Below, piece by piece: positions 44,395 to 51,263 of a stretch of 64,000 nucleotides of DNA. How positions within the stretch are numbered: position 1 is the first letter of the stretch; the number at the start of each line of letters is the position of its first letter. The position numbers and the translations under genes were made by a program. Origin of the DNA: Dyadobacter luticola (GTDB lineage: Bacteria > Bacteroidota > Bacteroidia > Cytophagales > Spirosomataceae); assembly GCF_005860805.1 (NCBI RefSeq), contig NZ_VCEJ01000002.1:1720375-1784374 (forward strand), in the 5' to 3' direction. The notes beneath the pieces are model-generated. The model saw nothing but the letters and a program-made list of their open reading frames with translations, was not told the origin of the DNA and searched no databases.

Positions 44395-44949
44395 TTATTG
44401 TGGCATCAGCACCGTGTCGATCACGTGGATCACACCATTCGACTGGAACACGTCGGCAGTAGTAACTGTCGCTGTGTTGCCTTTTGCGTCGGTCAAAACG
44501 ATCTTTTTGCCTTTTTGCATGGCAGTAAGGGTTCCGCCGGCTACGGTTTTCAATGTGGCTTTACCTGAACCGCTTTCAATGGCTTTCATCAGGTCTTCGG
44601 CGCTCATTTTGCCAGCTACGACGTGATAAGTCAGGATGCCAGTCAACATTTCTTTATTTTCAGGCTTAACCAGATTGTCAACAGTTCCTTTTGGAAGTTT
44701 GTCAAATGCTTTGTTGGTAGGCGCAAATACCGTGAAAGGTCCTGGTCCTGACAACGTTTCCACCAAACCGGCCGCTTTCACAGCAGCAACCAGCGTCGTG
44801 TGATCTTTGGAATTTACCGCATTCTCAATGATATTTTTGGAAGGGTACATAGGAGCCCCTCCAACAGTAACAGATTTTTCCTGTGCAAATGCTTGCTGGC
44901 CGAACATCACGGCAACAATAAGTCCGAAAATTAGTTTTGCGTTTTTCAT
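44395..44949 (-). CDS. Secreted FAS1 (fasciclin) domain protein
   Basis: A 184-residue protein with a signal peptide cleaved near AFA-QEK (residue 22) and one fasciclin domain filling the rest: KDHTTLVAAVKAAGLVETLSGPGPFTVFAPTNKAF (H1 region), LVKPENKEMLTGILTYHVVAGK (H-box) and NGVIHVIDTVLMP (H2). This is the form commonly secreted or periplasmic in environmental bacteria, where it may bind surfaces or other proteins; the molecular role is not established. Monocistronic with a hairpin terminator downstream. Confidence 0.93.
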   Translation of the reverse strand: MKNAKLIFGLIVAVMFGQQAFAQEKSVTVGGAPMYPSKNIIENAVNSKDHTTLVAAVKAAGLVETLSGPGPFTVFAPTNKAFDKLPKGTVDNLVKPENKEMLTGILTYHVVAGKMSAEDLMKAIESGSGKATLKTVAGGTLTAMQKGKKIVLTDAKGNTATVTTADVFQSNGVIHVIDTVLMPQ

Positions 44950-45094
44950 TTTGAAATTGTCTTTGTGTTAAGATATGATAGTGTGCGATCGATCAGCACA
45001 ATCAATCTACGCTAGCCAGATGCGGTTTGGATTGATGACGGCTTGAAATGTGTGAAATAAGATTTTTGAAGCGATAAGATTGCGCTAAATAACT

Positions 45095-45130
45095 AGGGCG
45101 ACCAGCCCGAAAGCCAGTCGCCCTATTTTT
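45095..45130. terminator. Hairpin terminator, copy 2 of the repeated hairpin
   Basis: A perfect stem AGGGCGAC (45095-45102) and GTCGCCCT (45117-45124), followed by ATTTTTT on the plus strand; on the minus strand it lies just downstream of the 86-residue gene. The core is the same as copy 1 apart from a few bases. Confidence 0.75.
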
Positions 45131-45148
45131 TCTAGCAGCTCGCCTTAC

Positions 45149-45409
45149 CTAGGCGGCCTTTTCCATCTTCTCGATCTCCTGAAAGAAGAAGACCATTGTC
45201 TTGAAACTAACGAACTTGTCGTGACCTTGCGGATCATATCCGGACTGTTGCGCGAAGAGCGTGTAGCCCGTGTACATATCCCAGAGATCATTGATCCAGG
45301 TCGAAGCCCTGCTTTGTGATAGCAGCTCCTGAACCATCCGCCCGTAAGCCAGTTGCTTTGAGTCCGCGGACATGCCGTCCTGCGACTCGTTCTCTTTGTT
45401 TGTGTGCAT
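45149..45409 (-). CDS. Small protein of unknown function (86 residues)
   Basis: Charged N terminus (HTNKENESQDGMSADSK), then ayGRMVQELLSQSRASTWINDL, WDMYTGYTLFAQQSGYD and FVSFKTMVFFFQEIEKME: predicted mostly alpha-helical, aromatic-rich, and soluble, with no signal peptide. No family recognised. It is preceded by a 27-residue reading frame whose upstream leader is an almost exact copy of this gene's own leader, and followed by a hairpin terminator. Real coding is supported by the context and by an amino-acid composition unlike random frames. Confidence 0.6.
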   Translation of the reverse strand: MHTNKENESQDGMSADSKQLAYGRMVQELLSQSRASTWINDLWDMYTGYTLFAQQSGYDPQGHDKFVSFKTMVFFFQEIEKMEKAA

Positions 45410-45427
45410 AACTATGATTTTTGGAAA
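45407..45427. repeat. Leader repeat, copy A
   Basis: CATAACTATGATTTTTGGAA on the plus strand. On the minus strand this is a TTCCAAAAATCATAGTT leader ending in the ATG of the 86-residue gene. Copy B is at 45529-45551. Confidence 0.7.
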
Positions 45428-45447
45428 GGTTATAAAAATGCCTTGTC

Positions 45448-45531
45448 TTAGGTGTCCAAACGCTCATAGAAGCGCTTAGGGGGCTTTCGCCGATCCTCAC
45501 CATAACAAGGCAAAACTTTGAAATTTTTCAT
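45448..45531 (-). CDS. 27-residue small ORF upstream of the 86-residue gene
   Basis: ATG at 45531 to TAA at 45448-45450, 27 codons: MKNFKVLPCYGEDRRKP then PKRFYERLDT, a strongly basic peptide with one Cys. It is too short to judge by composition, but its leader, TTCCAAAAATCATAGAGTT before the ATG, nearly duplicates the leader of the next gene. TGCCTTGT/ACAAGGCA inverted repeats (45439-45446 and 45504-45511 approx.) flank most of it and would let the transcript fold, with GGC-GAAA-GCC as an inner tetraloop. It is either a translated leader peptide or a small protein. Confidence 0.45.
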   Translation of the reverse strand: MKNFKVLPCYGEDRRKPPKRFYERLDT

Positions 45532-45551
45532 AACTCTATGATTTTTGGAAT
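45529..45551. repeat. Leader repeat, copy B
   Basis: CATAACTCTATGATTTTTGG followed by AA, differing from copy A by a two-base insertion. On the minus strand it ends in the ATG of the 27-residue ORF. Confidence 0.7.
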
Positions 45552-45698
45552 GCGAATATTTGCAGGATTTTTTTGAGAAGCAAATTTTGGGTGGGGGGAG
45601 GTTGTACTGTTTGTAGGTGCGATTTTCTAAGACTCTTTTTTTCCTTTAATTTGTTGTCCGGTGTAGTGAGACCGCCGAATCGAGATAAACCTTGCACT

Positions 45699-46166
45699 AT
45701 GATCGCCACAAAGCCAAATTTCCAAACTCTTTCCCAAGGACTGAAAAAGGTTGTTGCTACGTCGAAATCTGTAAAAAGCGCAAAAGATCAAAAAGATCTG
45801 GTTTCTTCTTTGAGCTTGGCCATCAATAAATTACAAGACGGCCTAGTACGCAAAACTTCCAGCGCGAAAACGGTCAGCACCTACCTAGACGAACTTACCT
45901 GGGTCGAAATCAAGGAAGAAAAAGACAGAGAAACGATCGTCGGGTTGCTCAATTCATCATCGGCCTGGTACAAATTGGAGCTGGAATATTTAGAAACAAT
46001 TCAGCCTGTCATAGACAGCGGAATCGCCGCAAAAGAATTTGAGGCCTACAAAGAAGCCATAGAGGATTTAGGGGAAGCGATTTCCGACCTGACATCGGCA
46101 GTCATCACATTGCCCGATTCCAACGAATTCAATGATGCCATGAAGGAGCTTTCCAATCTTTTATGA
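45699..46166 (+). CDS. Putative antitoxin-like helical protein (155 residues)
   Basis: From the ATG at 45699 (MIATKPNFQTLSQGLKKVV). The frame is open upstream to 45573, but that part is Cys/Phe-rich and not coding-like. Predicted almost wholly helical with Lys/Asp/Ser-rich segments (SKSVKSAKDQKDLVSSLSL, KTVSTYLDELTWVEIKEEK, EAYKEAIEDLGEAISDL). No helix-turn-helix or ribbon-helix-helix motif and no known antitoxin signature. It overlaps the next gene by ATGA, which carries a RelE/HigB-like fold, hence the proposed antitoxin role. Inference from gene pairing only. Confidence 0.55.
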   Translation: MIATKPNFQTLSQGLKKVVATSKSVKSAKDQKDLVSSLSLAINKLQDGLVRKTSSAKTVSTYLDELTWVEIKEEKDRETIVGLLNSSSAWYKLELEYLETIQPVIDSGIAAKEFEAYKEAIEDLGEAISDLTSAVITLPDSNEFNDAMKELSNLL

Positions 46167-46567
46167 AAATCTTCTGCACGGTCGAGTTTGAAAAAATATT
46201 TAAAAGGCTTGCAAAGAAGAATGCTTACCGGGATTTAGAGAAAGAGATCATTGACTATTTCTTCGCAGAACATATAGATTTAGCCGGAGGCAAAAGAATC
46301 GGAGGGCACCCAGAAAATCCCTACATCAAAAAGCGCCTCAGCGGATCTGGCGGTTACCGCACTTATTTTTACATTATCGTCAAAGAGGACAATCTATATC
46401 TCATGTTTCTCCATCCCAAAACCGGCCCGGATGGCTCACCGAACATTACGGATAATGCAAAGACGGAGCTCTTGAAAAATTTGATTTCGGATCTTAAAAC
46501 GGGCCGGGTGCTCTCGGTAAGGATGGATGAGAACAAGCAGAAGCTGGTATTTAAGAATATGAAGTAA
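46163..46567 (+). CDS. RelE/HigB-like toxin-family protein
   Basis: A 134-residue basic protein. It starts with TVEFEKIFKRLAKKN, a RelE/ParE-like N-terminal strand and helix, and continues with IKKRLSGSGGYRTYFYII, then LYLMFLHPKTG and PNITDNAKTELLKNL. The KxR...SGGYR...LxxxFxxxK...NIT order is the pattern of the HigB/RelE superfamily ribonucleases that cleave mRNA on the ribosome. The C-terminal about 35 residues (LKTGRVLSVRMDENKQKLVF) are an extension beyond the core. It begins inside the stop of the upstream gene. Partner-first order is the usual toxin-antitoxin arrangement. Activity not shown. Confidence 0.6.
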   Translation: MKIFCTVEFEKIFKRLAKKNAYRDLEKEIIDYFFAEHIDLAGGKRIGGHPENPYIKKRLSGSGGYRTYFYIIVKEDNLYLMFLHPKTGPDGSPNITDNAKTELLKNLISDLKTGRVLSVRMDENKQKLVFKNMK

Positions 46568-46600
46568 CGCTAAGAAATCCAGAGTCGGAATCTAGCACAA

Positions 46601-47029
46601 TCATTCCTCCAACACCCAAACCCCAAACTCCCCCTCCCCACTCATTCCAACATTCTCCAACGTCCAACCCTGCCTTCTGTAAAACTCCATTGCATTCAGA
46701 TTCGCTGTAAGACATTTCAATTTGGCTGGCCGGGAAATTTGGGAGAGGCAGTGTGATAGCAATGCTTTGCCGATGCCCTGGTCGTGGAAATCGCTTGCCA
46801 TGAAGAGGTTGTGGATGAAGTTGTCTGGCGGCCACCAGGAGATGAAGCCGACGGGGTTATTTTCGATCAAGGCGACCAAAATACTTTCGCCTGCAACGGA
46901 TTGATCGAAATCTTCCGGCTGGAATGTAAGTGGGTCGGCCCAGGTGAATGTGTCCCGGCGCGATTGCAGGAAAAGCTCGCGCAGATCGTCGATATATTCA
47001 TCCGAAAAAGCGACTATTTCAAAATTCAT
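46601..47029 (-). CDS. GNAT-family N-acetyltransferase
   Basis: A 142-residue cytosolic enzyme from the ATG at 47029 (MNFEIVAFSDEYIDDL). Substrate loop RELFLQSRRDTFTWADP; central strands SILVALIENNPVGFISWW; motif A with the acetyl-CoA loop LFMASDFHDQGIGKALLSHCL; motif B LNAMEFYRRQGW. The fold is complete. Small GNATs of this kind acetylate amino groups of small molecules, antibiotics or protein N termini; the substrate is unknown. Monocistronic, convergent with the toxin-like gene, no strong terminator between. Confidence 0.88.
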   Translation of the reverse strand: MNFEIVAFSDEYIDDLRELFLQSRRDTFTWADPLTFQPEDFDQSVAGESILVALIENNPVGFISWWPPDNFIHNLFMASDFHDQGIGKALLSHCLSQISRPAKLKCLTANLNAMEFYRRQGWTLENVGMSGEGEFGVWVLEE

Positions 47030-47129
47030 TTTGATTAGGTGAATTATGCCCAAACTTACTCTTTTACAGGCGCCCTGGCTTACTAAAGACGGACTTTAGG
47101 TGCTACCTGGAAAAGGTCAGTCTCCTAAC

Positions 47130-48587
47130 TTATTCCCGAATCACCCCCGCCTGATAATACAAATCTGCCAAAGATTGCTGATACTTCGTTACCAGCTCCG
47201 CCCTTTTCATCATCATATCGATCAGCTTCGATTCGCGGCTGTTGATAAGGAATAATGTGCTTTCGCCGAGCTCGAATTTTTGTAGTTCGCCGCGGAGTAA
47301 TGTTTCCTGGTTAATGATGCTTTGGGTTTGAATTGCCAGCTGCGACTGGTAGGCTTTCAGGTCGTTGAACGAGCTGCGAACGTTGGTCAGGATCGAGCGG
47401 GTCTGGTGCTGCAAGTCCAGTTTCAGGTCCAGCTGTTTCACCCGGTTTTCGTTCAGCTTGCCGCGTGCCGAGCGGAGGAACAGCGGGAACGAAAAATCAA
47501 AACCGACTTTATAGTTATTCCAGCCAATATCATAGTATTCAGGAACATACGATGTAAAATCCCGTCGCGTGGCCAGCAGCGAACCGGTAAGGTTTAGCTT
47601 GGGTTTCAGCATTTCGCGCAGGTAGTTTCTCTCGATGGCGAGCTGTACGCTTTTACTGCGCAGCATTTGCAACTTCGGATGATTGTCCTCGGCGGTGTGC
47701 AATAAGGTATCGAGCTGAAAAGACGACATTCCGGCCGCGACCGAGTCGGCGTGCACCGCCACGGCGTCTTCGGGCAGTTCCAGCGGGTTACCTTTTTCAT
47801 CCCAAAGATGGTTTGATACCAGCAGCCGCGTATTCTGCACCTCAATGCCGATTTTCGCCAGCTGGATTGACCTTTCCTGCACCGTAATAAATGCTTCCAC
47901 GGAGTCAATCGCAGGTTTATCGCCCAGTAAGGTCTGGTTGCGCGTGGCAATGTAGCGGGTGTTGGCCAGCTCCACGCCGCGGCGGATCAGTGCGTACTGC
48001 TGGTGCGCGTAAAACCAGTTCCAGTAGTCTTTGATCGCCTGAAACCACACTTTGTTGATCTCGTTCACCCGCTCGGCTTCGGCATAATTCACCATTACCC
48101 GCGACTGCCGCAATGTATTCCGCCGTGCGTCAATCAGCAGCCCCTGCCCGATCGGCAAGCTGAGGCCCAGGCCCGAAAGTCCCGACACCGGCGTGGTGGT
48201 TTCGGGATTGGTATAAGTCCCCACATTCCGGTCAAAACCGATTTTAAGATCAGCGCCGGCGAGCCAGAGCGGCACTTTCAATTCGCTGGCCCAGCGGTTG
48301 TAGTAGTCCGTCCCGCCAAATTGTTTGCGGTCGAAGGAGGCTTTCAAAGTTGGGTCAAAGCTGCCCAGCGCCTGGGCCACTTTCGCGCGCGCAGCATCAC
48401 TGAGCAGGTCGGCCTGCCTGATGACCGGGTTGTTCCGCAGCACCAGTTCCTGCAGATCTTTGATCGAAAATATTTTTACAGAATCCTGGGACTGAATGTT
48501 TTCTGCGTGCACATTTGGTATAAAAACCCAGATAAGCAGCAGCAAGCCTGTCAATCCCACTTTTATCATTGCATTCATCGGCGTCAT
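47130..48587 (-). CDS. TolC-family outer-membrane efflux protein
   Basis: About 485 residues from the ATG at 48587 (an ATG at 48578 is also possible). Signal peptide ends near NVHA-EN. Two structural repeats of the OEP family follow: LRNNPVIRQADLLSDAARAKVAQALGSFDP, and later DNHPKLQMLRSKSVQLAIERNYLREMLKPKLNL. It should form the trimeric beta-barrel/alpha-tunnel exit duct. The start lies one base after the stop of the HlyD gene, so it is the third gene of the operon. Confidence 0.9.
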   Translation of the reverse strand: MTPMNAMIKVGLTGLLLLIWVFIPNVHAENIQSQDSVKIFSIKDLQELVLRNNPVIRQADLLSDAARAKVAQALGSFDPTLKASFDRKQFGGTDYYNRWASELKVPLWLAGADLKIGFDRNVGTYTNPETTTPVSGLSGLGLSLPIGQGLLIDARRNTLRQSRVMVNYAEAERVNEINKVWFQAIKDYWNWFYAHQQYALIRRGVELANTRYIATRNQTLLGDKPAIDSVEAFITVQERSIQLAKIGIEVQNTRLLVSNHLWDEKGNPLELPEDAVAVHADSVAAGMSSFQLDTLLHTAEDNHPKLQMLRSKSVQLAIERNYLREMLKPKLNLTGSLLATRRDFTSYVPEYYDIGWNNYKVGFDFSFPLFLRSARGKLNENRVKQLDLKLDLQHQTRSILTNVRSSFNDLKAYQSQLAIQTQSIINQETLLRGELQKFELGESTLFLINSRESKLIDMMMKRAELVTKYQQSLADLYYQAGVIRE

Positions 48588-48588
48588 T

Positions 48589-49956
48589 CTATTTTTCACT
48601 TCCTGCATCCGCCTTTTTGGGCTCACTTTCCAGGCTTGGCGGGAAGCCGTTCAGCAATCGCCATATTTCGTACCAGATTGGCACGGGCCGCAAAATCACC
48701 CGACCGTACACGCCCGAACCCTGCCGCAGCTGCTTGGGCCAGGGCTCATCATTGTGCGGCACCGGGTCCGTAGGGGTCACCAGGAGGCGATATTTACCAT
48801 TTTCACTGCTTACCAGGTCTATCACCGTCACTTTTCCGGCGAATGTCCCCACCGCCACCGACGGCCACCCGGCAAACTGTACCGAAGGCCAGCCCTCAAA
48901 TTGCAGGCGCACATCGCTTTTATCCAGAATCAGCGGCACGTCCATCGCATCCACATAAATTTCCGCAGCAACCCGCGGCCTCAGCGGCTGCAAGGTGGCG
49001 ATGGATTCGCCTTCCTTAATGTTCTCACCGATACCGGCTTTCAATGTTTTTACCACAAAACCATTTTGCGGCGCGCGCACCACATACAGCCCGCGACGGA
49101 TATCAATGTTGGAAATCTCATTCCGAAGCTTTGCAATTTCACCCTGCGCAGTCACCCGGCTTGACAATGCTGAGCTCAGATCCGAGCGTGCTTTTGCAAC
49201 CGATTCGCGGTATTTGGCGGCAATGTTGTCCAGCTCGATCCGGGCATTCTGCAGCGATTGCTGGCTGGTATTCAGCTTGTTCACCTGACTTACCACCTTC
49301 GCATTATCCTCCTGCAATTTCAGCCTGCGCGTTTCAATGTCGGTAAGTGAAAACAGGCCGTTTTTATAGCCATTTTCGTAACGTTCGAGCCGGGCTTTGC
49401 TGGTTTCGTAAAATTTCTGGACCGCCACCAGGTCGGCACTGTCGGCCTGGACGTAGTTAATCGCCTGCTCCACTTTGTTTTGTGCCGAAGTCAACTGAAT
49501 TTTCAAGCCCTGCGTCATCGCATCGATCTGTGCATTGGTCGCTTCCATTTTTTGGGCTGCGGCACTTTCGGAACCTTCTTTGGCGCGTAGCTGCTCCTGC
49601 AATCGCTGCGGCAGCTGCGGGTCGAAGTACGACTGGCTGGTTTCCGAGATCACCAGAATCGTATCGCCCATTTTCACCTCCTGACCTTCACGCACCGCCC
49701 AATGTTCAATGCGGCCACCAATCTGGTTCTGAACCGTTTGCGGCCGGTCTTCCGGCGCCAATGCAGTTACGGTACCCCGGCCGGGAATGGTTTGTCGCCA
49801 CGGCAGGAAAAGTACGATCATAAACAAAAACAGCAGGATCAGCATGATGCGGCCGAGGAGCCGGGTGCTGCGGGTTTTCAGGATTTGCTGCTCCGAAAGG
49901 ATCCCCAGCTCTTCCCAATCCATGCGTCGGGTGAGGTCGTGTGCATGTCTAGCCAT
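48589..49956 (-). CDS. HlyD-type membrane-fusion protein
   Basis: A 455-residue periplasmic adaptor from the ATG at 49956 (MARHAHDLTRRMDWEELGIL). One N-terminal transmembrane helix (LLGRIMLILLFLFMIVLFL), then a lipoyl/barrel-sandwich part (IPGRGTVTALAPEDRP, GGRIEHWAVREGQEVKMGDTIL), a long coiled-coil hairpin (about 115-270), and a second barrel half (YVVRAPQNGFVVKTL, GENIKEGESIATLQPL) with a C-terminal beta domain. The pattern fits type-I-secretion or peptide-export adaptors. It starts 8 bases inside the ABC-membrane-domain gene. Confidence 0.9.
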   Translation of the reverse strand: MARHAHDLTRRMDWEELGILSEQQILKTRSTRLLGRIMLILLFLFMIVLFLPWRQTIPGRGTVTALAPEDRPQTVQNQIGGRIEHWAVREGQEVKMGDTILVISETSQSYFDPQLPQRLQEQLRAKEGSESAAAQKMEATNAQIDAMTQGLKIQLTSAQNKVEQAINYVQADSADLVAVQKFYETSKARLERYENGYKNGLFSLTDIETRRLKLQEDNAKVVSQVNKLNTSQQSLQNARIELDNIAAKYRESVAKARSDLSSALSSRVTAQGEIAKLRNEISNIDIRRGLYVVRAPQNGFVVKTLKAGIGENIKEGESIATLQPLRPRVAAEIYVDAMDVPLILDKSDVRLQFEGWPSVQFAGWPSVAVGTFAGKVTVIDLVSSENGKYRLLVTPTDPVPHNDEPWPKQLRQGSGVYGRVILRPVPIWYEIWRLLNGFPPSLESEPKKADAGSEK

Positions 49957-50953
49957 GGCGCACCTCACTTTCTTCCAGTTCCAGGTCGGTAACCGCGGCT
50001 ATTTTTTCACTTCCTGTTACCATATCAAAAATCGTATCCAGACTGGTCATAAACTTTTCAATCGCGTAGCTGATCTGAACAATGATCACCTCCGCTGCCA
50101 CAAACTGCCCGAGCGTCATTTGTCTTTGAACTACATAATAAGAACCCAGAAAAAGCAGCCCGCCCATCAATAATGTTCTCACAATCACCGAGCTGGCAAA
50201 AAATTTCCTTAAAATTTTGAAATGGTCATTTCTTGCCCGCAGGTAATCCGAGGTAATGCGGTCGGTTTCCACGATCACTTTCCGGAGCTTGTCGGGCTGG
50301 CCGCGGTACCGGTCGAGGTCGGCTGCAACTTCTTCGAGATATGCCACCACTTCGTATTTATAATGTGATTCCTCGATACTGGTTTGCACGCCGCGGCGGT
50401 AGTAAAGTAAAAGCACCACCACTGTCGCTACGATGGTCATCAGCCCGAAAATCATGAAAATCGGGTGGTAAAAAGACAGCAGAATTGCCGATAATGCGAT
50501 CTGCACACCAGCCGCCACAATGTCGACCAGCAATTTGGTCAACCCTTTCTGGATCGTGATCACATCAAAAAACCGGTTTACCAGCTCCGGCGGATTTTCA
50601 CCTTCCAGCTCTTCTCTTTTGATCCTTGGAAAACGGTAGGCGAATTCCAGTGTCGCTTTTGTAAAGATTTTCTGCTCGATCAGCTCCACGAGCGAAAGCT
50701 GCCCGATCAGCAGCACGCCGCCCACAATGATACCAATCAGCACCACGCCGATCAGTACGTAGGTTGAACTATATAGTGCACCGTTGGAAAGCAGGTTAAA
50801 AACCGCCGTCGTGCCAAGCGGAAGCGTGAGCCCGATCAAGCCGATCAGGATGGCGTAGATGAAAATGTAGTTGATGGTCGACCGTTCGACGTAAAGCATT
50901 TGAACAAGGCGCTGCCAGGGGGTCGGGACTTCGGCCTTATGAATTTTACCCAT
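49949..50953 (-). CDS. ABC-transporter transmembrane domain protein lacking an ATPase domain
   Basis: A 334-residue protein with six predicted helices of the ABC exporter (type-I-secretion/HlyB-like) membrane domain: NYIFIYAILIGLIGLTLPLG, LIGVVLIGIIVGGVLLIGQL, AAGVQIALSAILLSFYHPI, MTIVATVVVLLLYYRRGV and TLGQFVAAEVIIVQISYAIE. The sequence ends ITDLELEE-type (TDLELEESEVRHG), the linker where an exporter's nucleotide-binding domain normally begins. No Walker A/B or ABC signature motif appears, and no separate ATPase gene is in the operon. It is the first gene of ABC-HlyD-TolC. Either the ATPase is encoded elsewhere, or the domain works in another way. Confidence 0.85.
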   Translation of the reverse strand: MGKIHKAEVPTPWQRLVQMLYVERSTINYIFIYAILIGLIGLTLPLGTTAVFNLLSNGALYSSTYVLIGVVLIGIIVGGVLLIGQLSLVELIEQKIFTKATLEFAYRFPRIKREELEGENPPELVNRFFDVITIQKGLTKLLVDIVAAGVQIALSAILLSFYHPIFMIFGLMTIVATVVVLLLYYRRGVQTSIEESHYKYEVVAYLEEVAADLDRYRGQPDKLRKVIVETDRITSDYLRARNDHFKILRKFFASSVIVRTLLMGGLLFLGSYYVVQRQMTLGQFVAAEVIIVQISYAIEKFMTSLDTIFDMVTGSEKIAAVTDLELEESEVRHG

Positions 50954-51263
50954 TAATATTAAAAGTAAATCGCGTTGGTTTTGAGTAGTAGACGTAAATA
51001 CAACCCTAAGAATTCCCTAAAATTGTTCCAATAAATTCACTTTCTTTATACAGTGCAGGACTTTTTTTATATAGTACTAAAAAAAGAGCAATTGCTTCCG
51101 GTAACCGGTAGTGACCAAACGCAAGCTCTAATTTGTCTCTAATGAGCCTCTAATCCGGTTCTAATAAGTAGTCGATTCAAATTCAGAAAAAATTCAAAAT
51201 TAAGAAGTAGGTTCGATCCGGAATTGTCCATCAAACTCTGACCGACACCAATCTTTTTCAGTA
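50954..51263. promoter_or_regulatory. Shared upstream region of the export operon and the LTA-synthase-like gene
   Basis: A 310-base divergent intergenic region. Besides the phased repeats at 51127-51165 (listed separately), it holds an exact inverted repeat CTTTTTTTA/TAAAAAAAG (51061-51069 and 51078-51086, loop TATAGTAC). No ORF or RNA gene was seen. Confidence 0.6.
51127..51165 (+). promoter_or_regulatory. Four TCTAAT direct repeats with 11-bp spacing
   Basis: TCTAAT begins at 51127, 51138, 51149 and 51160, four exact copies exactly 11 bases apart. The linkers are TTGTC, GAGCC and CCGGT. They lie 99-137 bases before the LTA-synthase-like gene start and about 175-210 before the export operon start. 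A weaker three-copy version with the same period lies at 26240-26267. OmpR/PhoB-type regulators bind such helical-phased direct repeats. Confidence 0.7.
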
